64,000 nucleotides of DNA from Manduca sexta. Its lineage: Eukaryota > Arthropoda > Insecta > Lepidoptera > Sphingidae. Location: assembly GCF_014839805.1 (NCBI RefSeq), contig NC_051118.1:2542001-2606000 (forward strand). The letters run 5' to 3'. The first letter of the stretch is position 1, and each line of letters opens with the position of its first letter. Positions 29,001-39,910 of the stretch are shown one piece after another. Both the position numbers and the translations under genes were made by a program. The notes beneath the pieces are model-generated. The model saw only the letters and a program-made list of their open reading frames with translations. It ran no database searches and had not been told where the DNA came from.

Positions 29001-32000
29001 ATCTGTAAGCATGCCACACAAAATTAATTAAATAATCCATTTTCGCTATCAATCTGTCAAAATATGGTTCCTCTGCAATTCCAGGTGATAAAATAGCAGG
29101 TGCCACGTACAGGAACAGGTTGGTGGAGGGCTCCCTGCCGTTCCTAGAGGGGGACCACGTGACGGACGCCAAGGGTACCGGCTTGGTCCACACTGCGCCC
29201 GCACACGGCCCTGAGGACTTCCTCGTCGCTCTCAAGTATAACATGGATGTGGTAAGACTGGCACGGTGGCCATTTTCAGCTCATAAAAGTATTTTTGTTA
29301 TGGGTATACAGTGATAAAACCCAATAAGTGTCAAAAAATGGTTTCCTTGGTCAATTTGGATTTTAAAAAAAATTGCATGACATTAGAAACGTAAAAATAT
29401 TTTTTTATAGTTATTGAATGTATACGCTTTACGAAAAATATTGTTTGAAAAACATTTTTTTGAATTAAATAAGTAATTTCTGTCCTCAAACATTGAGTAT
29501 CTCGAAAGTAATACCTTCACACTTATTGGGTTTTAGCAGTCCCGCATCTTGATTTTTTTGGAGGCGGCGCAAAATCTGGATAATGCCGCCCCCGACGACC
29601 TATATTTTTAACTTTGTCATCATCATCATCATCATCATTTCGTGCTCCGCGGTAAATAATTTAAGTGTGTAATGTTCTGGATGTCTCAGTAGTCAAAGTT
29701 GCGTTAATAGGGGATCGGCCTGTGTTTCATTTTGTACATTATTCTATATGTCATGGTTAATAATACGAAAAAGAAATCCCCCTGCGAAAACTGCATTAAA
29801 ATTGGTTAAAAAATGAGCCAATAATTCATATTTCAAATATTACTGTGTGCCGAAGTGGGCGCGAAGTGGGGATATCGCTTCATCTCTTTCTTTCGCACGC
29901 GTCGTAATGCCCGATGACGTCACACGTGGGTATTGCGCCTCTTTTCTGTTTCTTGTTACTTACCCCTTCTACCGAAATTGAAAGACTTATAACTTGTTGA
30001 TTTTTTACCGGATTTAAATAATTCTTTCTGTGTTATAATTTATATAACGTAAATATTTGATAATAATAAAGAACAAAAATGAGTCCGGTCCCCTATTATG
30101 AGTTGTGTATTCGTTCAAGTTTGGATTTGCACCCCTTTGAATTCGCCCGGGAACTTGCCCCCCCATAGATTCGGGGCTGGGTTTTAGCTCTAAACCCTCG
30201 ATATGACGTTGATGACTGATTGACATTCGGGTCTTATGCACCAGATTGTAATTGAGTTCTTTTTTTTAAAGTACCCGGCAGAGTGACCCCTCTGCACCTG
30301 ATGGTAAGTGGAGTGAGGTCTAATAGAATGTCGACACAATTATGTCGGCCAGGGCCCTTATTCTGTATGATAGTGTAAACGCGCGGCCGTGTCATGTTAT
30401 CTTCGAGAAATGTGCGTGGAATGGTATTCTGTAAGCCAAATTTCTATAGTCCTAAACATGATGCGTTGTGTTACGTGCTTGTTACGCACTGTTAAAATAA
30501 CGTGCAGGATAGAGAATAAGGCCCCTGTTGGAGCCGGATGTACACGGGATGTATGTTTCACCGTTTTAAATTGTGAGATAAAACTAAACATTCACGTGCA
30601 GCGAATTAAACGTATGGATATCTATATATACGAAAATAAATCACGCGTGAACGGCTGGACCGATTTCACAATTTTTTTTTTGTTGTTTTTGTTATTGTCA
30701 GGAGAAGGTTCTTATGAAAGAAAAAATTCAAAAAATTGCGCGGAAATTTATAATTTTTTTTATATAACTGTCAATTGTTTGAAATAACTGTCAGCGATTG
30801 ACAGAATGCGCGCTGCAAATTCATAGTTAAGACGGGACAACTTCTGTCGGGTCAACTAGTTAAGTATATAAGTTTTCTCTCGTACAAAACATTAATGAAT
30901 TATCACATAAAACTTGATTTTGAATCACTCCTTATGCTGAAAACCGTTCGTTACTCTTTGTGTTTATCGCGGTCAGACAGTCGTAGCGGGCGACTTTGTT
31001 TTATAATATCGCACTCTTAGTAAAATAATGACCTCTTTCAAAATTGTTAATTTGTGGCAGTCGTCGGAAAACTAACTTTTGTTTACTACCTTTTTTTTTT
31101 AAGTTGCTATAAAATTGAGCTTATTAAAGATAGATAGAAAATAAAACCTGTAGCATGAAAAAAAAAGGGAAAAAACTAAAAGGTCGCAAACAGAAATTGG
31201 TTGTTTGACGATTCCCACAAATTGGCAGTTTTGGAATGGGTCATTATTTTATTAAGAGTGCGAATTATGTAAAGAAGGTATATTTAAATCCACCCTCCAG
31301 GAATGCAACGTTGACGAATTAGGTAAGTACACCAACCTGGATCCAGGTCTCGACGGCCTCCCAGTCCTGGGCGAGGGTCAGGAGGCGGTGATCACCAGGC
31401 TGGCGGAGTCGGTGATCCACCGGGGGGTGTACGTCCACTCTTACCCGCTCGACTGGCGGACCAAGAAGCCAGTTATCGTCAGGGCAAGCCGCCAGTGGTT
31501 TATCGACACCGCACGGTTGAAAGAGAAGGCACTGGTGAGTGATATGATGACGAATAATATTCTCGCCCTTATCCTAATAATGCTATAAATATACTTGTGG
31601 CGGCGACGCATACAACCATTTAAACCATTTGTTTCTCTATAAACACTTAAATACAACAAAAAAAATATGAAATGAAAAGAACCATACATACACAGTTAAC
31701 AATACCAGGCAAACAACGGATTCCTTGCATGATGTGTGGTAGAAGGGATATCAGATCTGTATACGCTATTAAACAGCACTGATTTTCAGCTGTACCCCAC
31801 TATTATCATAGCAGAACAAATCTTTTTGCAACGAGGCGAACCCGACGCGACATCGCGCGAGCACCTTCTGATTGGTGCATTTTAGGCGGTATACTGCGTA
31901 TACCTTGATACCGATGAGCAACAAAATTGTAAACATAACGAGTGACAACTTTCAATATATTATTCCCACTCTTCAGCAAATTGGTTTTATTACCATCTTA

Positions 32001-35000
32001 GCTATATCACCATATACTTAATGACGAGACGAGCGAGTCGCTCGCCTGTTGATAATATACCAGGGGTCCTATATGTGTTTCACCGTAAATGCAGGCGGCG
32101 TTAGGCTCGGTGGCGATCTTGCCCCCGTCCAGCAGCCCGCAGTCTCGGCTCGGCTTCCGCTCGCAGCTGGAGAAGCGACCTTACTGGTGCATATCGCGGC
32201 AACGGGCCTGGGGCGTGCCGGTACCCGCGTTGTACGCAAACAGTGACGTCATAGTGCACAGGTTATTATTTTTATACGGTCCACGAGTTCACTCCACGTG
32301 GTATAATAGCCGGCAAACAACTTGAGCACGCGTCCACGTTGTGGTGGACATATTTGTATGTTAGTGCAGTGGTACACTCAGCCACAAAAATAACTGAACA
32401 AATTAATAAATTCAAATGACCTTTAAAATTTTGTTATCCATATGAGCAATCGTGTTTTCTTCACTTAAATAAAATTTACAAGGTTCATTTCGTTTAGACG
32501 GAGAAAAAAGATTTTTTATGCACAAGTGAGCTATTATGAGGGGAAACGGGACCAATTTTTTTTTTATTGCTTTGAATGACGAGACGAGCTTTGGGTTCAA
32601 ATCCCGGGTCGGGCAAGTGATATTTTTTTTGTTCAACATCAGCCCGGAGTCTGGAATTTGTGCCTGATATGGCGGTAGGCTCGCCTCCTATCACATCATG
32701 GGACACACTTGGCGCAAAATGGGTGCTCTAGTTGCGCCTCTGCCACCACCCCACCCCTTCGAGGATAGATACGTGTCTGCGTTTTCGAATCTTGCTATGT
32801 GTTAATAAAACCACTATGACGGATCATTATTATTTAATATGATATCTTGTTTTAACTTAATGAACTACATTATTGTGGCTGCTCGCCGGCAGCCCGTGAC
32901 AGGAAGAGGAGGCGTGTTGCCACAAAAACAAAAATAAACCTTATTATTATTATTAATGAGGTTATTTTTCCGTGACACGCGTAATGTCATGTAGCTGTCA
33001 ATGTTTGCCGGCAAACATTCAAGATAGCGAAAGGGTTAAATTGCATATTAACAAATGTTACCATAGATAAATATAAATGTACCCATTCAACACTATGTTT
33101 ATGACATTCCATAAAATTATTGTCTGATTACAATTGCAGGAGTGTTATTGAGAAGCTGTGTGATCTTATAGAAACTCAAGGCACTGATGTGTGGTGGACG
33201 TGTGATGTGAAGCAACTTCTTACTGATGATGTCATTAAAGAATATAATATAGAGAACGAAGATGTATGTAAAGGAAAGGTAAGAGTTCAAACCGTATTCA
33301 ACATTCATTTACCTCGGTGTGTGAAGTGCGAGTGCTGCCGAGTTCTCAGGTTCTTTTCCGCGTCGGGTTATATTAAGATAGGCTCGCCATACAAAATAAC
33401 ATCTGTAGCGGTACAATTAGTATACATAACGCCATCTCGTCAACATCAGCGGAACTTCGAGAAGACCTATGTGGTATTGATACAACTGTAGTGATTTATC
33501 GCATAGCAATCACGCAAGATGGCGACAGACGATCCTGGATTACGCTTGCACAATTTGAGCGACGCGTTGCGTATATACCACCTCCGAATAGGAACCGTTG
33601 GAGGGGCCGCGTCCGGTCACAAGCAACATCTGCCTGACTGGAGATCTTCCCCTTCCATAGAGGAATGTAACCATCTGTTCCTCTACAGCGGTGTCTAACT
33701 TAACGCCGCTAAACGTCTCTGCCTATAAATTGGAAAGCACACGCATGTATACGCATACACGCACGCACACATACGTACGCAAACGTGCGCACATTTACAA
33801 GTTTCATTATAAAAAAAACAGACAAACGGCAAAGACGATAGTGTACTAGTATGTATAGATAGTGTAGCCGATTGTAGTGTGACCTCCCACGATGATAATG
33901 CCAATCAATCAATTATTCCTTGTAGTTGGTTGCCTGGAAGAGATCGCTTGTAGCGATAAGGCCACCCATTGTACACCATAGATTTAAGAAAATGTTTTAA
34001 TCTTGTTTGTGTTTCTCTATTTAACAATGGTTACAATAAAGAGTATACATTATTATTATTTATTATTCAATAAATAGACCTTAGGAGGCACTTATACATT
34101 TGTACATAGTTATATTAAAAAGTGATAAAATGTCTGCCATTTTCAAAAAAGCGGCGATAGCCTAGTTGGGTGTGGAACGGACTGCCGAGACGAATGTCCG
34201 CAGGTTCAAATCCCAAGGGCACACACCTCTGACTTTTCTAAAAAAAAATATGTGTGTATTCTTTGTGAATTATCGCTTGTTTTAACGGTGAAGGAAAACA
34301 TCGTGAGGAAACCTGCATACCTGAGAATTCTCTATAGGAATTTCGAGGGTGTGTGAAGTCCACCAATCCGCACTAGGCCAACGTGGAGGACTAAGGCCTA
34401 ATCCCTCTCAGTAGTAGGGGAGGCCCGTGCTCAGCAGTGGGACAGTATATAATACAGGGCTGATATTATTATTATATTATTATTATAAAATCTGCAATAT
34501 ATTTTTTATATCTCTAACGTATAAGTATTACAAACAAAAAATAAATTACAATAAAGTTTCTTGCGTACCGCACATATTCCCACGGATTCTTTGTAGCTGC
34601 GCAGGAGTGCACTCGCCAGCGTTCGTCAGACGTTCCCCGTCACGCGCCACGTTAAAACCGCAGTTAGTACTGTACACATTATAGAGAAGTGATGTTATGT
34701 ATGTGACCAATGTGGACTAAGGAATATATTTCTGAACTTTTTTGCAACCTTTTTATGTGACCAATGTGGACTAAAGAATATATTTCTGAACTTTTTTGCA
34801 ACCTTTTTATGTGACCAATGTGGATTAAAGAATATATTTCTGAACTTTTATGCAACCTTTTGAGAGCCAATTGAAGGATCACTGAGAACAATATAAAACA
34901 TATTGCGATACACATGGGATGGTGGGGAATTAAGTATCAAATAGTGGAACCTCGCCCCATATGTGACACACAAATTTCACTGCCGTTTTGATTATTAAAT

Positions 35001-35241
35001 ATACATCAATTCGAAACATTAGAGAAAAAAAAAAATATAAAACATTATAATTAGTGCCCCAAACCACAGCCTGATGTATTTTGCAGGATATAATGGACAT
35101 ATGGTTGGATTCTGGACTATCTTGGAGCACTCTAGGCGGCAGGACGGCGGACCTTTACTCCGAGGGTGTGGACCAGCTCACGGGCTGGTTCCAGGCCTCT
35201 CTGCTCACATCCCTGGCTTTGAACGACGCCCCGCCTTATAA
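23017..35241 (+). CDS. IARS2: Mitochondrial isoleucyl-tRNA synthetase (N-terminal ~620 residues; 3' part absent)
   Basis: Ten exons: 23017-23205, 24490-24612, 26095-26465, 27127-27240, 28009-28211, 29085-29251, 31301-31534, 32095-32261, 33140-33278, 35087-35241, all with AG/GT borders and matching phases; 620 codons plus two bases. Class I features: HIGH-type HMGH at residues 97-100, [10 protein letters not shown] at 126-135, editing (CP1) domain motifs WTTTPWT at 274-280 and [15 protein letters not shown] at 364-378, then [32 protein letters not shown] and DIWLDSG (573-579). The bacterial or mitochondrial style of [10 protein letters not shown] and the basic, acid-poor first 50 residues indicate a matrix enzyme charging mt-tRNA(Ile), with editing of misactivated Val. 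The start at 23017 leaves a presequence of normal length. The KMSKS loop and anticodon-binding domain (about 390 residues in relatives) are not found before base 64000; the last donor is at 35242. A 500-N gap begins 649 bp later. Confidence 0.95.
23338..23527 (+). mobile_element. SINE-like family C copy
   Basis: GTGTAACTACTGGACATAAT through CTTACCATCAGGCGAATGGC to a CATTCAAAGCAATAAAA end, in IARS2 intron 1. Confidence 0.75.
24150..24402 (-). mobile_element. SINE-B, full length, in IARS2 intron 1
   Basis: Tail ATCACGCATTTTATCCCCGA at the left; B box GGGATTCGAACCCAGGACC and head CCACCGAGGCAGTC (both inverted) at the right. The tRNA-like head has Pol III A and B boxes. Confidence 0.88.
24673..26055 (+). 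mobile_element. ~820-bp dispersed element, copy split by an insertion
   Basis: Matches 37428-38243 in the opposite orientation from CTTCCGCCCGCAGCTTC to CAGATTTATTATAAGTATAG. A block of about 550 bp (25195-25738) is present here only. It fills most of IARS2 intron 2. Confidence 0.85.
25195..25738. mobile_element. Nested MITE-like insertion
   Basis: Present here, absent from the sister copy at 37 kb. Subterminal inverted repeats: CACGCTTTTATT at about 25205 and AATAAAAGCGTG ending at 25738. TTAA stands at both edges (25191-25194, 25739-25742) and once in the empty site, but an A-rich stretch at the left blurs the boundary. No ORF. Confidence 0.75.
26639..26932. mobile_element. Complete MITE with ~20-bp terminal inverted repeats
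   Basis: Left end GGCCGTTCAAGTATTACGTA; the right end is the inverse of GGCCGTTCAAGTATTACATA. The core contains AGCGACTTTCCGGTACTTTGCG. About 294 bp, no ORF, in IARS2 intron 3. No clean target duplication. Confidence 0.9.
27404..27742 (+). mobile_element. SINE-A, full length, in IARS2 intron 4
   Basis: Head GCGGCGATAGCCTAGTTGG, B box GCAGGTTCAAATCCC, tail AATACAGGGCTGATATTATT. ATATAAAA on both sides may be a short target duplication. Confidence 0.9.
28221..28982 (-). mobile_element. Helitron-like element with nested SINE
   Basis: Minus copy of the 8254-9511 family with one internal unit: AAAGCTAAAGAGTTTGTTTG at the left, GGGCGGAGTCGCGGGCAAAA at the right. It starts 10 bp after the donor at 28212 and is interrupted by the SINE at 28399-28622. 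Confidence 0.82.
28399..28622 (-). mobile_element. SINE-B nested insertion with 16-bp target duplication
   Basis: GAGCAGTAATAAAACA stands at both borders (28383-28398 and 28623-28638), the hallmark of target-primed insertion. The 5' head is shortened. Confidence 0.92.
29612..29640. repeat. (ATC)n microsatellite
   Basis: About eight ATC units in IARS2 intron 6. Confidence 0.8.
29810..30030 (+). repeat. Dispersed repeat F copy
   Basis: CTCTTTCTTTCGCACGCGTC, CCGATGACGTCACACG and AAAGACTTATAACTTGTTGA; compare 14990-15230 and 21990-22260. Confidence 0.65.
30275..30400 (+). mobile_element. SINE-like family D fragment
   Basis: GAGTGACCCCTCTGCACCTG, ATGGTAAGTGGAGTGAGG and GAATGTCGACACAATTATG match 51255-51360. 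Confidence 0.6.
30617..30862 (+). mobile_element. Helitron-like family 2 copy
   Basis: CACGCGTGAACGGCTGGACC through GTCAGGAGAAGGTTCTTATG to GACGGGACAACTTCTGTCGG and GTCAACTAGT. Same family as 18722-19016. Confidence 0.75.
31010..31262. mobile_element. Foldback MITE with 24-bp TIRs, 38 bp before an IARS2 exon
   Basis: CGCACTCTTAGTAAAATAAT at the left and ATTATTTTATTAAGAGTGCG at the right are inverted with one mismatch, and pairing continues inward through TGACC. A second copy is at 45809-46055. It ends just before the acceptor of exon 31301-31534. Confidence 0.9.
32560..32790 (+). mobile_element. Chimera of family C tail and SINE-B body
   Basis: The inverse of a family C tail (TTATTGCTTTGAATGACGAG) runs directly into the SINE-B B box GGTTCAAATCCCGGGTCGGG and the rest of SINE-B to CCCCTTCGAGGATAGATACG. 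The junction at about 32591 replaces the SINE-B head. Confidence 0.65.
33400..33700 (-). repeat. Dispersed repeat E, - copy
   Basis: GTAGCGGTACAATTAGTATA, AGATGGCGACAGACGATCCT, GAGGGGCCGCGTCCGGTCAC and GGAATGTAACCATCTGTTCC mirror 14380-14660. Confidence 0.7.
33735..33795. repeat. CA/CG/TA-rich microsatellite
   Basis: Short ACGCAC and GTATACGCAT units; open minus-strand frames across it are artefacts. Confidence 0.7.
33915..34060 (+). mobile_element. LINE/SINE 3' tail-like repeat
   Basis: TGGTTGCCTGGAAGAGATCG, CTTGTAGCGATAAGGCCACC and CAATAAAGAGTATACATTAT. Copies at 43840-43995 (-) and 46380-46525 (+). Confidence 0.6.
34151..34487 (+). mobile_element. SINE-A, full length, in IARS2 intron 9
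   Basis: Head GCGGCGATAGCCTAGTTGG, GCAGGTTCAAATCCC, body and AATACAGGGCTGATATTATT tail. Confidence 0.9.
34701..34862. repeat. 54-bp tandem repeat, three units
   Basis: Units begin at ATGTGACCAATGTGGA (34701, 34755, 34809), over 95% alike. The minus strand is open across all three as an 18-residue repeat within a 78-codon ORF (34915-34679). It ends about 225 bp before the last IARS2 exon. Confidence 0.93.
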
Positions 35242-35890
35242 GTAAGTTTAACCGACTTCAAAAAACGGAGGCGGTTCACAATTCGATTGTATTTTTTGTA
35301 TGTTTGTTACCTTAGTAATTTGGACTGGGTGAACGGATTTTGATGATTCCTTTTTTATTTAAAAGCTGGTGCTTCCCGTGTGGTCCCATATAAATTAAAT
35401 TTTTGTTGGACCCTTGATTTCGGAGATACATCTGAAAACTCTTATAATGATGTTAACGTATATTGATTTCTACTAACACAAAAAAAGCAAAATATAAAAG
35501 CTATTTAACAAAAAATTATATAGCTTTCAAAAACCACTAAAAACAAAAAAAAAACATTACCTAGGTATATACTGTTTACCAATATTGGAGTGGTGCCTAA
35601 AAAAAATTAAACATTAGTCATTAAAAATTGTTAAGCTACATAAATACATGAACAAATGTACGAAAACAATGTTTTTATATTGTAAAATGTAGGTACGTAT
35701 TTTAACTTTGACTGCGGATGACTAACACTTTAGTAATCCCCCCCCCCCCTTAATAACGAAGGCTGCAAAGTCTTCGAAACGTGGGAAGATAATTTAACCC
35801 ATTTACCAGCGGAATGTTTGCCGGCAAACATGACAGCTACATGACATTACGTGTGTCACGGGAATATAACCTTATATACTACACAATAAG
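35242..35890 (+). other. Start of the last visible IARS2 intron
   Basis: GTAAGT donor at 35242. Then the shared AACCGACTTCAAAAAACGGA motif (35250), a stretch that reappears inverted at 47100-47250, and the retroelement-like tail (35695-35800). No exon. Confidence 0.65.
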
Positions 35891-36390
35891 NNNNNNNNNN
35901 NNNNNNNNNNNNNNNNNNNNNNNNNNNNNNNNNNNNNNNNNNNNNNNNNNNNNNNNNNNNNNNNNNNNNNNNNNNNNNNNNNNNNNNNNNNNNNNNNNNN
36001 NNNNNNNNNNNNNNNNNNNNNNNNNNNNNNNNNNNNNNNNNNNNNNNNNNNNNNNNNNNNNNNNNNNNNNNNNNNNNNNNNNNNNNNNNNNNNNNNNNNN
36101 NNNNNNNNNNNNNNNNNNNNNNNNNNNNNNNNNNNNNNNNNNNNNNNNNNNNNNNNNNNNNNNNNNNNNNNNNNNNNNNNNNNNNNNNNNNNNNNNNNNN
36201 NNNNNNNNNNNNNNNNNNNNNNNNNNNNNNNNNNNNNNNNNNNNNNNNNNNNNNNNNNNNNNNNNNNNNNNNNNNNNNNNNNNNNNNNNNNNNNNNNNNN
36301 NNNNNNNNNNNNNNNNNNNNNNNNNNNNNNNNNNNNNNNNNNNNNNNNNNNNNNNNNNNNNNNNNNNNNNNNNNNNNNNNNNNNNNNNNN
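35891..36390. other. Assembly gap, 500 N
   Basis: Exactly 500 N; the round number suggests a placeholder of unknown true length. Both flanks are repeats: a GCCGGCAAACA-containing element also near 32955-33020 on the left, and a SINE-like family D tail on the right. ORFs drawn across it are meaningless. Confidence 0.97.
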
Positions 36391-36808
36391 GGTCGCTACC
36401 CGGGCAGATATAAAATATATCCTGCCACCAGCAAAATTTACAGAATATGAAGTACTTATTTTAATTTTAGGGTATGGTCGCGTTGTTACCCTTTTAACCG
36501 ACTCCAAAAAAGGAGGAGGTTCTCAATTCGACTGTATTTTGTTTTGTTTACAACGTGAGGCTTGTGTCTTCGGAACGATGAGCCCTACCGCTGCTATAGG
36601 CCGCTTCTATGTTGGTCTAGAAATCTCTAATAGACGCCTATGTTCAAGAGTGGACTTTCAAAGACTGAAGAAGAATAAGGGACTTTGAAGATTTGGCTTT
36701 TGAATGCGAGATGAAACCTTAGTACATAATTTACTTCTTTATATGTTTGGAATGGCTGGTTATATTTTCTATCGGGTTATTTGGTTATACTAAAAATATA
36801 TGACCACC

Positions 36809-37070
36809 GACTGCCTCGGTGGCGTAGTTGTATTGCATGTCCGGTACAATAGCGCTCTGAGGTCCTGGGTTCGAATCCCGGGTCGGGCAAAGTGATATTT
36901 GAGTTTTTCTGCTCAGTATCAGCCCGGAGTCTGGAATTTGTGCCCGATATGGCGATAGGCTCGCCCCCTATCACATCATGGGACGGAACATACTTGGCGA
37001 AAAGTGGGTGCCCTAGTTGCGCCTCTGCATACCCCTTCAGGGATAAATGCGTGATGTTATGTATGTATGT
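36809..37070 (+). mobile_element. SINE-B, full length
   Basis: GACTGCCTCGGTGGCGTAGT (A box), GGGTTCGAATCCCGGGTCGG (B box), tail ATACCCCTTCAGGGATAAAT then GCGTGATGTTATG. Confidence 0.92.
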
Positions 37071-37427
37071 ACTAAAAATATATTTTGGTATTTTATAAAA
37101 AGATTTATTAAAATATAAACAAATAAGAACTACTTTAATACTTATCTGAGTTTGTAAATTAATACGTGAAAAAAAAAATTGTACCCCTTTCCAAGTTCAA
37201 TGTATTAAGCGATCTGATAACTTATTCTTGTAGACTACTTAAACTAGATTTTTCCTGCAGGTCCGCTCGCGACAATTATTCTGGGATAAACATCTTTTCG
37301 GGATAATAAGTAGCTTATAGCCCTCAGCAGGTAGTTTTTGAGATTGACGCGTTCAAGGAAAAATTTATATTCGTATAGCAGTGGCGACGTGTGAAATTTT
37401 CTACAAGAGAACTCGACACAACATAAT

Positions 37428-38243
37428 CTATACTTATAATAAATCTGTAGAGAGGTCAATTCTGTACATGAAATATATTTCCAAAATAACTATCAGGGGG
37501 TGATTAGGGATCGATACTGATGCCAAAAATGCAATTAGAATTTTTTTTGTCTGTCTGTCTGTCTGTATAACCGTTATAGAAACAAAAACTACTACTTTTA
37601 ACGAAACTTGGTACAGTTATTTTTCATACTCCTGAGCTAGTTATAGTATACTTTTCATCACGCTACAATTAATAGGAGCAGAGCAGTGAAGGGAAATGTT
37701 GGGAAAACGGGAGAAGTTACTCCATTTTTTAAGCTTCCGTCGCGTGTGCAACCTTAATGGTTAAAGCTACACAGAAATCATGTATGACGGAAATGTTCTC
37801 TTTAAAATTATATAAAAAATATCCCACGACAGCATATGTCTATCTTTTATGGTTGACCCACAATAACACGTGTAACTCCCGATAGCTTAGCAGTTCGAAG
37901 CTTTCTCATTATATTTGTCTATTCTTACGTTTATAACACTCTCAGTCATCCCTAATTAAAAAAGTTAACATTATTAAATATTCCATAAAAAAGAATCATA
38001 GAAATCGGTATAGAAACACCAAAGTTATTCATGAAATACGCTAATAATAAGCCATCACGCGTGAATACTGAATCATGCTATATGCTTCCTTCGATTTCAC
38101 CAGGATCCCATCATCAGACCCTGACCGGACAATCGGACCACCTGCATACCAACATATATTAAAAAAAACATCCCGACAAATTGAGCACCTCCTGCATTTT
38201 TGAAGTCCGAAATCCACGCGGGCGAAGCTGCGGGCGGAAGCTT
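37428..38243 (-). mobile_element. ~820-bp dispersed element, uninterrupted copy
   Basis: Inverse of 24673-26055 without the nested MITE. It begins CTATACTTATAATAAATCTG and ends GCTGCGGGCGGAAGCTT. The (GTCT)n run near 37550 is part of it. Confidence 0.85.
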
Positions 38244-38644
38244 GGTAATAATAATATGAATAAATTCGTTATGCAGGTTGTCCTAATTATAATTAGATAT
38301 TACATAAATTACGAAAGGGAAACCGGCAGGAATCGGGTTATATTGACCTTTCGATACTTTAGTATAGATATAATAGCATTCATCAATGTTGTTACATACG
38401 GTAAAATATTCCTATAGCACATATTTCTCGCATTTTAACGTATGTGAAAAGTCTATTCAGCTTTTCGTGAAATTCATCTCGCGTGAAGTAATGGATTACT
38501 TCGAACGTAAAAAGAAGTGTTAGCTTTCGGCTTTGCCCGCTTTTAATTACGCAACGGTGTACTCAAGGAATTAGTGGGAGTTGATTAGCAATTGATTTTT
38601 TTCCAGTTACTATGAATTTAAAAGTATCAATAAACAACTAATAA

Positions 38645-38898
38645 TGTTGCCTGCATGCATCATGCATTTATCAGCAAAGGGGTATGCAGAGGCGTAACCA
38701 GGGCACCCACTTTTCGCGAAGTGTGTTCCGTCTTATGATGTGATAGGGGGCGAACCTATCGCCATATCGGGAACAAAGAGACTCCAGGTTGATACTGAGC
38801 AGAAAAACCCAAATATCACATTGACCGACCTGGGATGCGAACCCAGGACCTCAGCACTGCCGTAGCTTGCAGTACAACTACGCCGAGGTAGTCAGAAA
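38645..38898 (-). mobile_element. SINE-B, diverged reversed copy
   Basis: CAAAGGGGTATGCAGAGGCG, GTGATAGGGGGCGAACCTAT, then inverted B box and head with several changes. Confidence 0.75.
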
Positions 38899-39297
38899 GC
38901 AAATTTCGCTACATATTAATAAACATTCATTCGTAAGCAAATAAAGTTTGTATAAACGGTTATTCATTTAATAAAATATATGAATGCGAATATATGAGGT
39001 TTTTATACTTTGTATTATTGTGTTGGTAAAACAAAATGAAATACACGCGTAACATAATTCGTTGGTAATATCTCATTGCGTAGTGTACGATGAAATGGGA
39101 AGTACCGGGTTCGATTCTCAGGTTTTGTAATCTAATCTGATGTAACTTTGTACTAATATTATAAATACGACAGTTTGTGAGGATGTATGTATTTATTCCT
39201 CTTTCACGAAAAAACTACTGACCGGATTTGGATGAAACTTTACAGTTATATTGGTTTTACCTCAAAGTAACACACAGGCCACAATTTATAATATAAT

Positions 39298-39578
39298 ATA
39301 ATAATATCACCCTGTATTATATACTGTCCCACTGTTGGGCACGGGCCTCCTCTACTACTGAGAGGGATTAGGTCTTCACACACCCTCGAAAATTCCTATA
39401 GAGAATTTCTCAGGTATGCAGGTTTCCTCAGGATGTTTTCCTTCACCGTTAAAACAAGCGATAATTCACAAAGAATACACACATAACTTTAGAAAAGTCA
39501 GAGTTGTGCCCTTGGGTTTTGAACCTGCGAACATTCGTCTCGGCAGTCCGTTTAACAACCAACTTAGCTATCGCGGCG
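39298..39578 (-). mobile_element. SINE-A, reversed copy with internal deletion
   Basis: CACCCTGTATTATATACTGT at the left; inverse head ACCAACTTAGCTATCGCGGC at the right. The GGCCAGCGTGG block is missing. Confidence 0.82.
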
Positions 39579-39910
39579 TATATTCATTTCGTTGTATCTT
39601 ATGATAACCCCAACTCAGATATGCTGATAAACCACCGCTGATCTTCCACTGGGCCGTTTCATGTCATGAAAATAAACAGGAAACATAAGGGAAAGATATA
39701 ATCAAAAAGTTTTGATTCAAACACGAGGAATCAATCAATTATTAAGACAATATTGATCCTAAGTCTCCGCGTTTAATTAAACTCCAAAGTTTGGGATAAC
39801 AGTGTTCCTTAAAATTTTTGATGTAATTTTTTCTACCGATTTAGTTTTAGCTTCTGGTAATGTTTTCTACTAGACAAAATGTGAATCTATTGTTTCGGTT
39901 CGAAATTCAT

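Noticed and set aside
35814..36507. Two ORFs of about 200 residues
   Set aside because: They consist almost wholly of the N gap.
36809..36900. tRNA gene
   Set aside because: A and B boxes are present, but the sequence does not give a clean cloverleaf, continues as a SINE body and recurs many times in the window.
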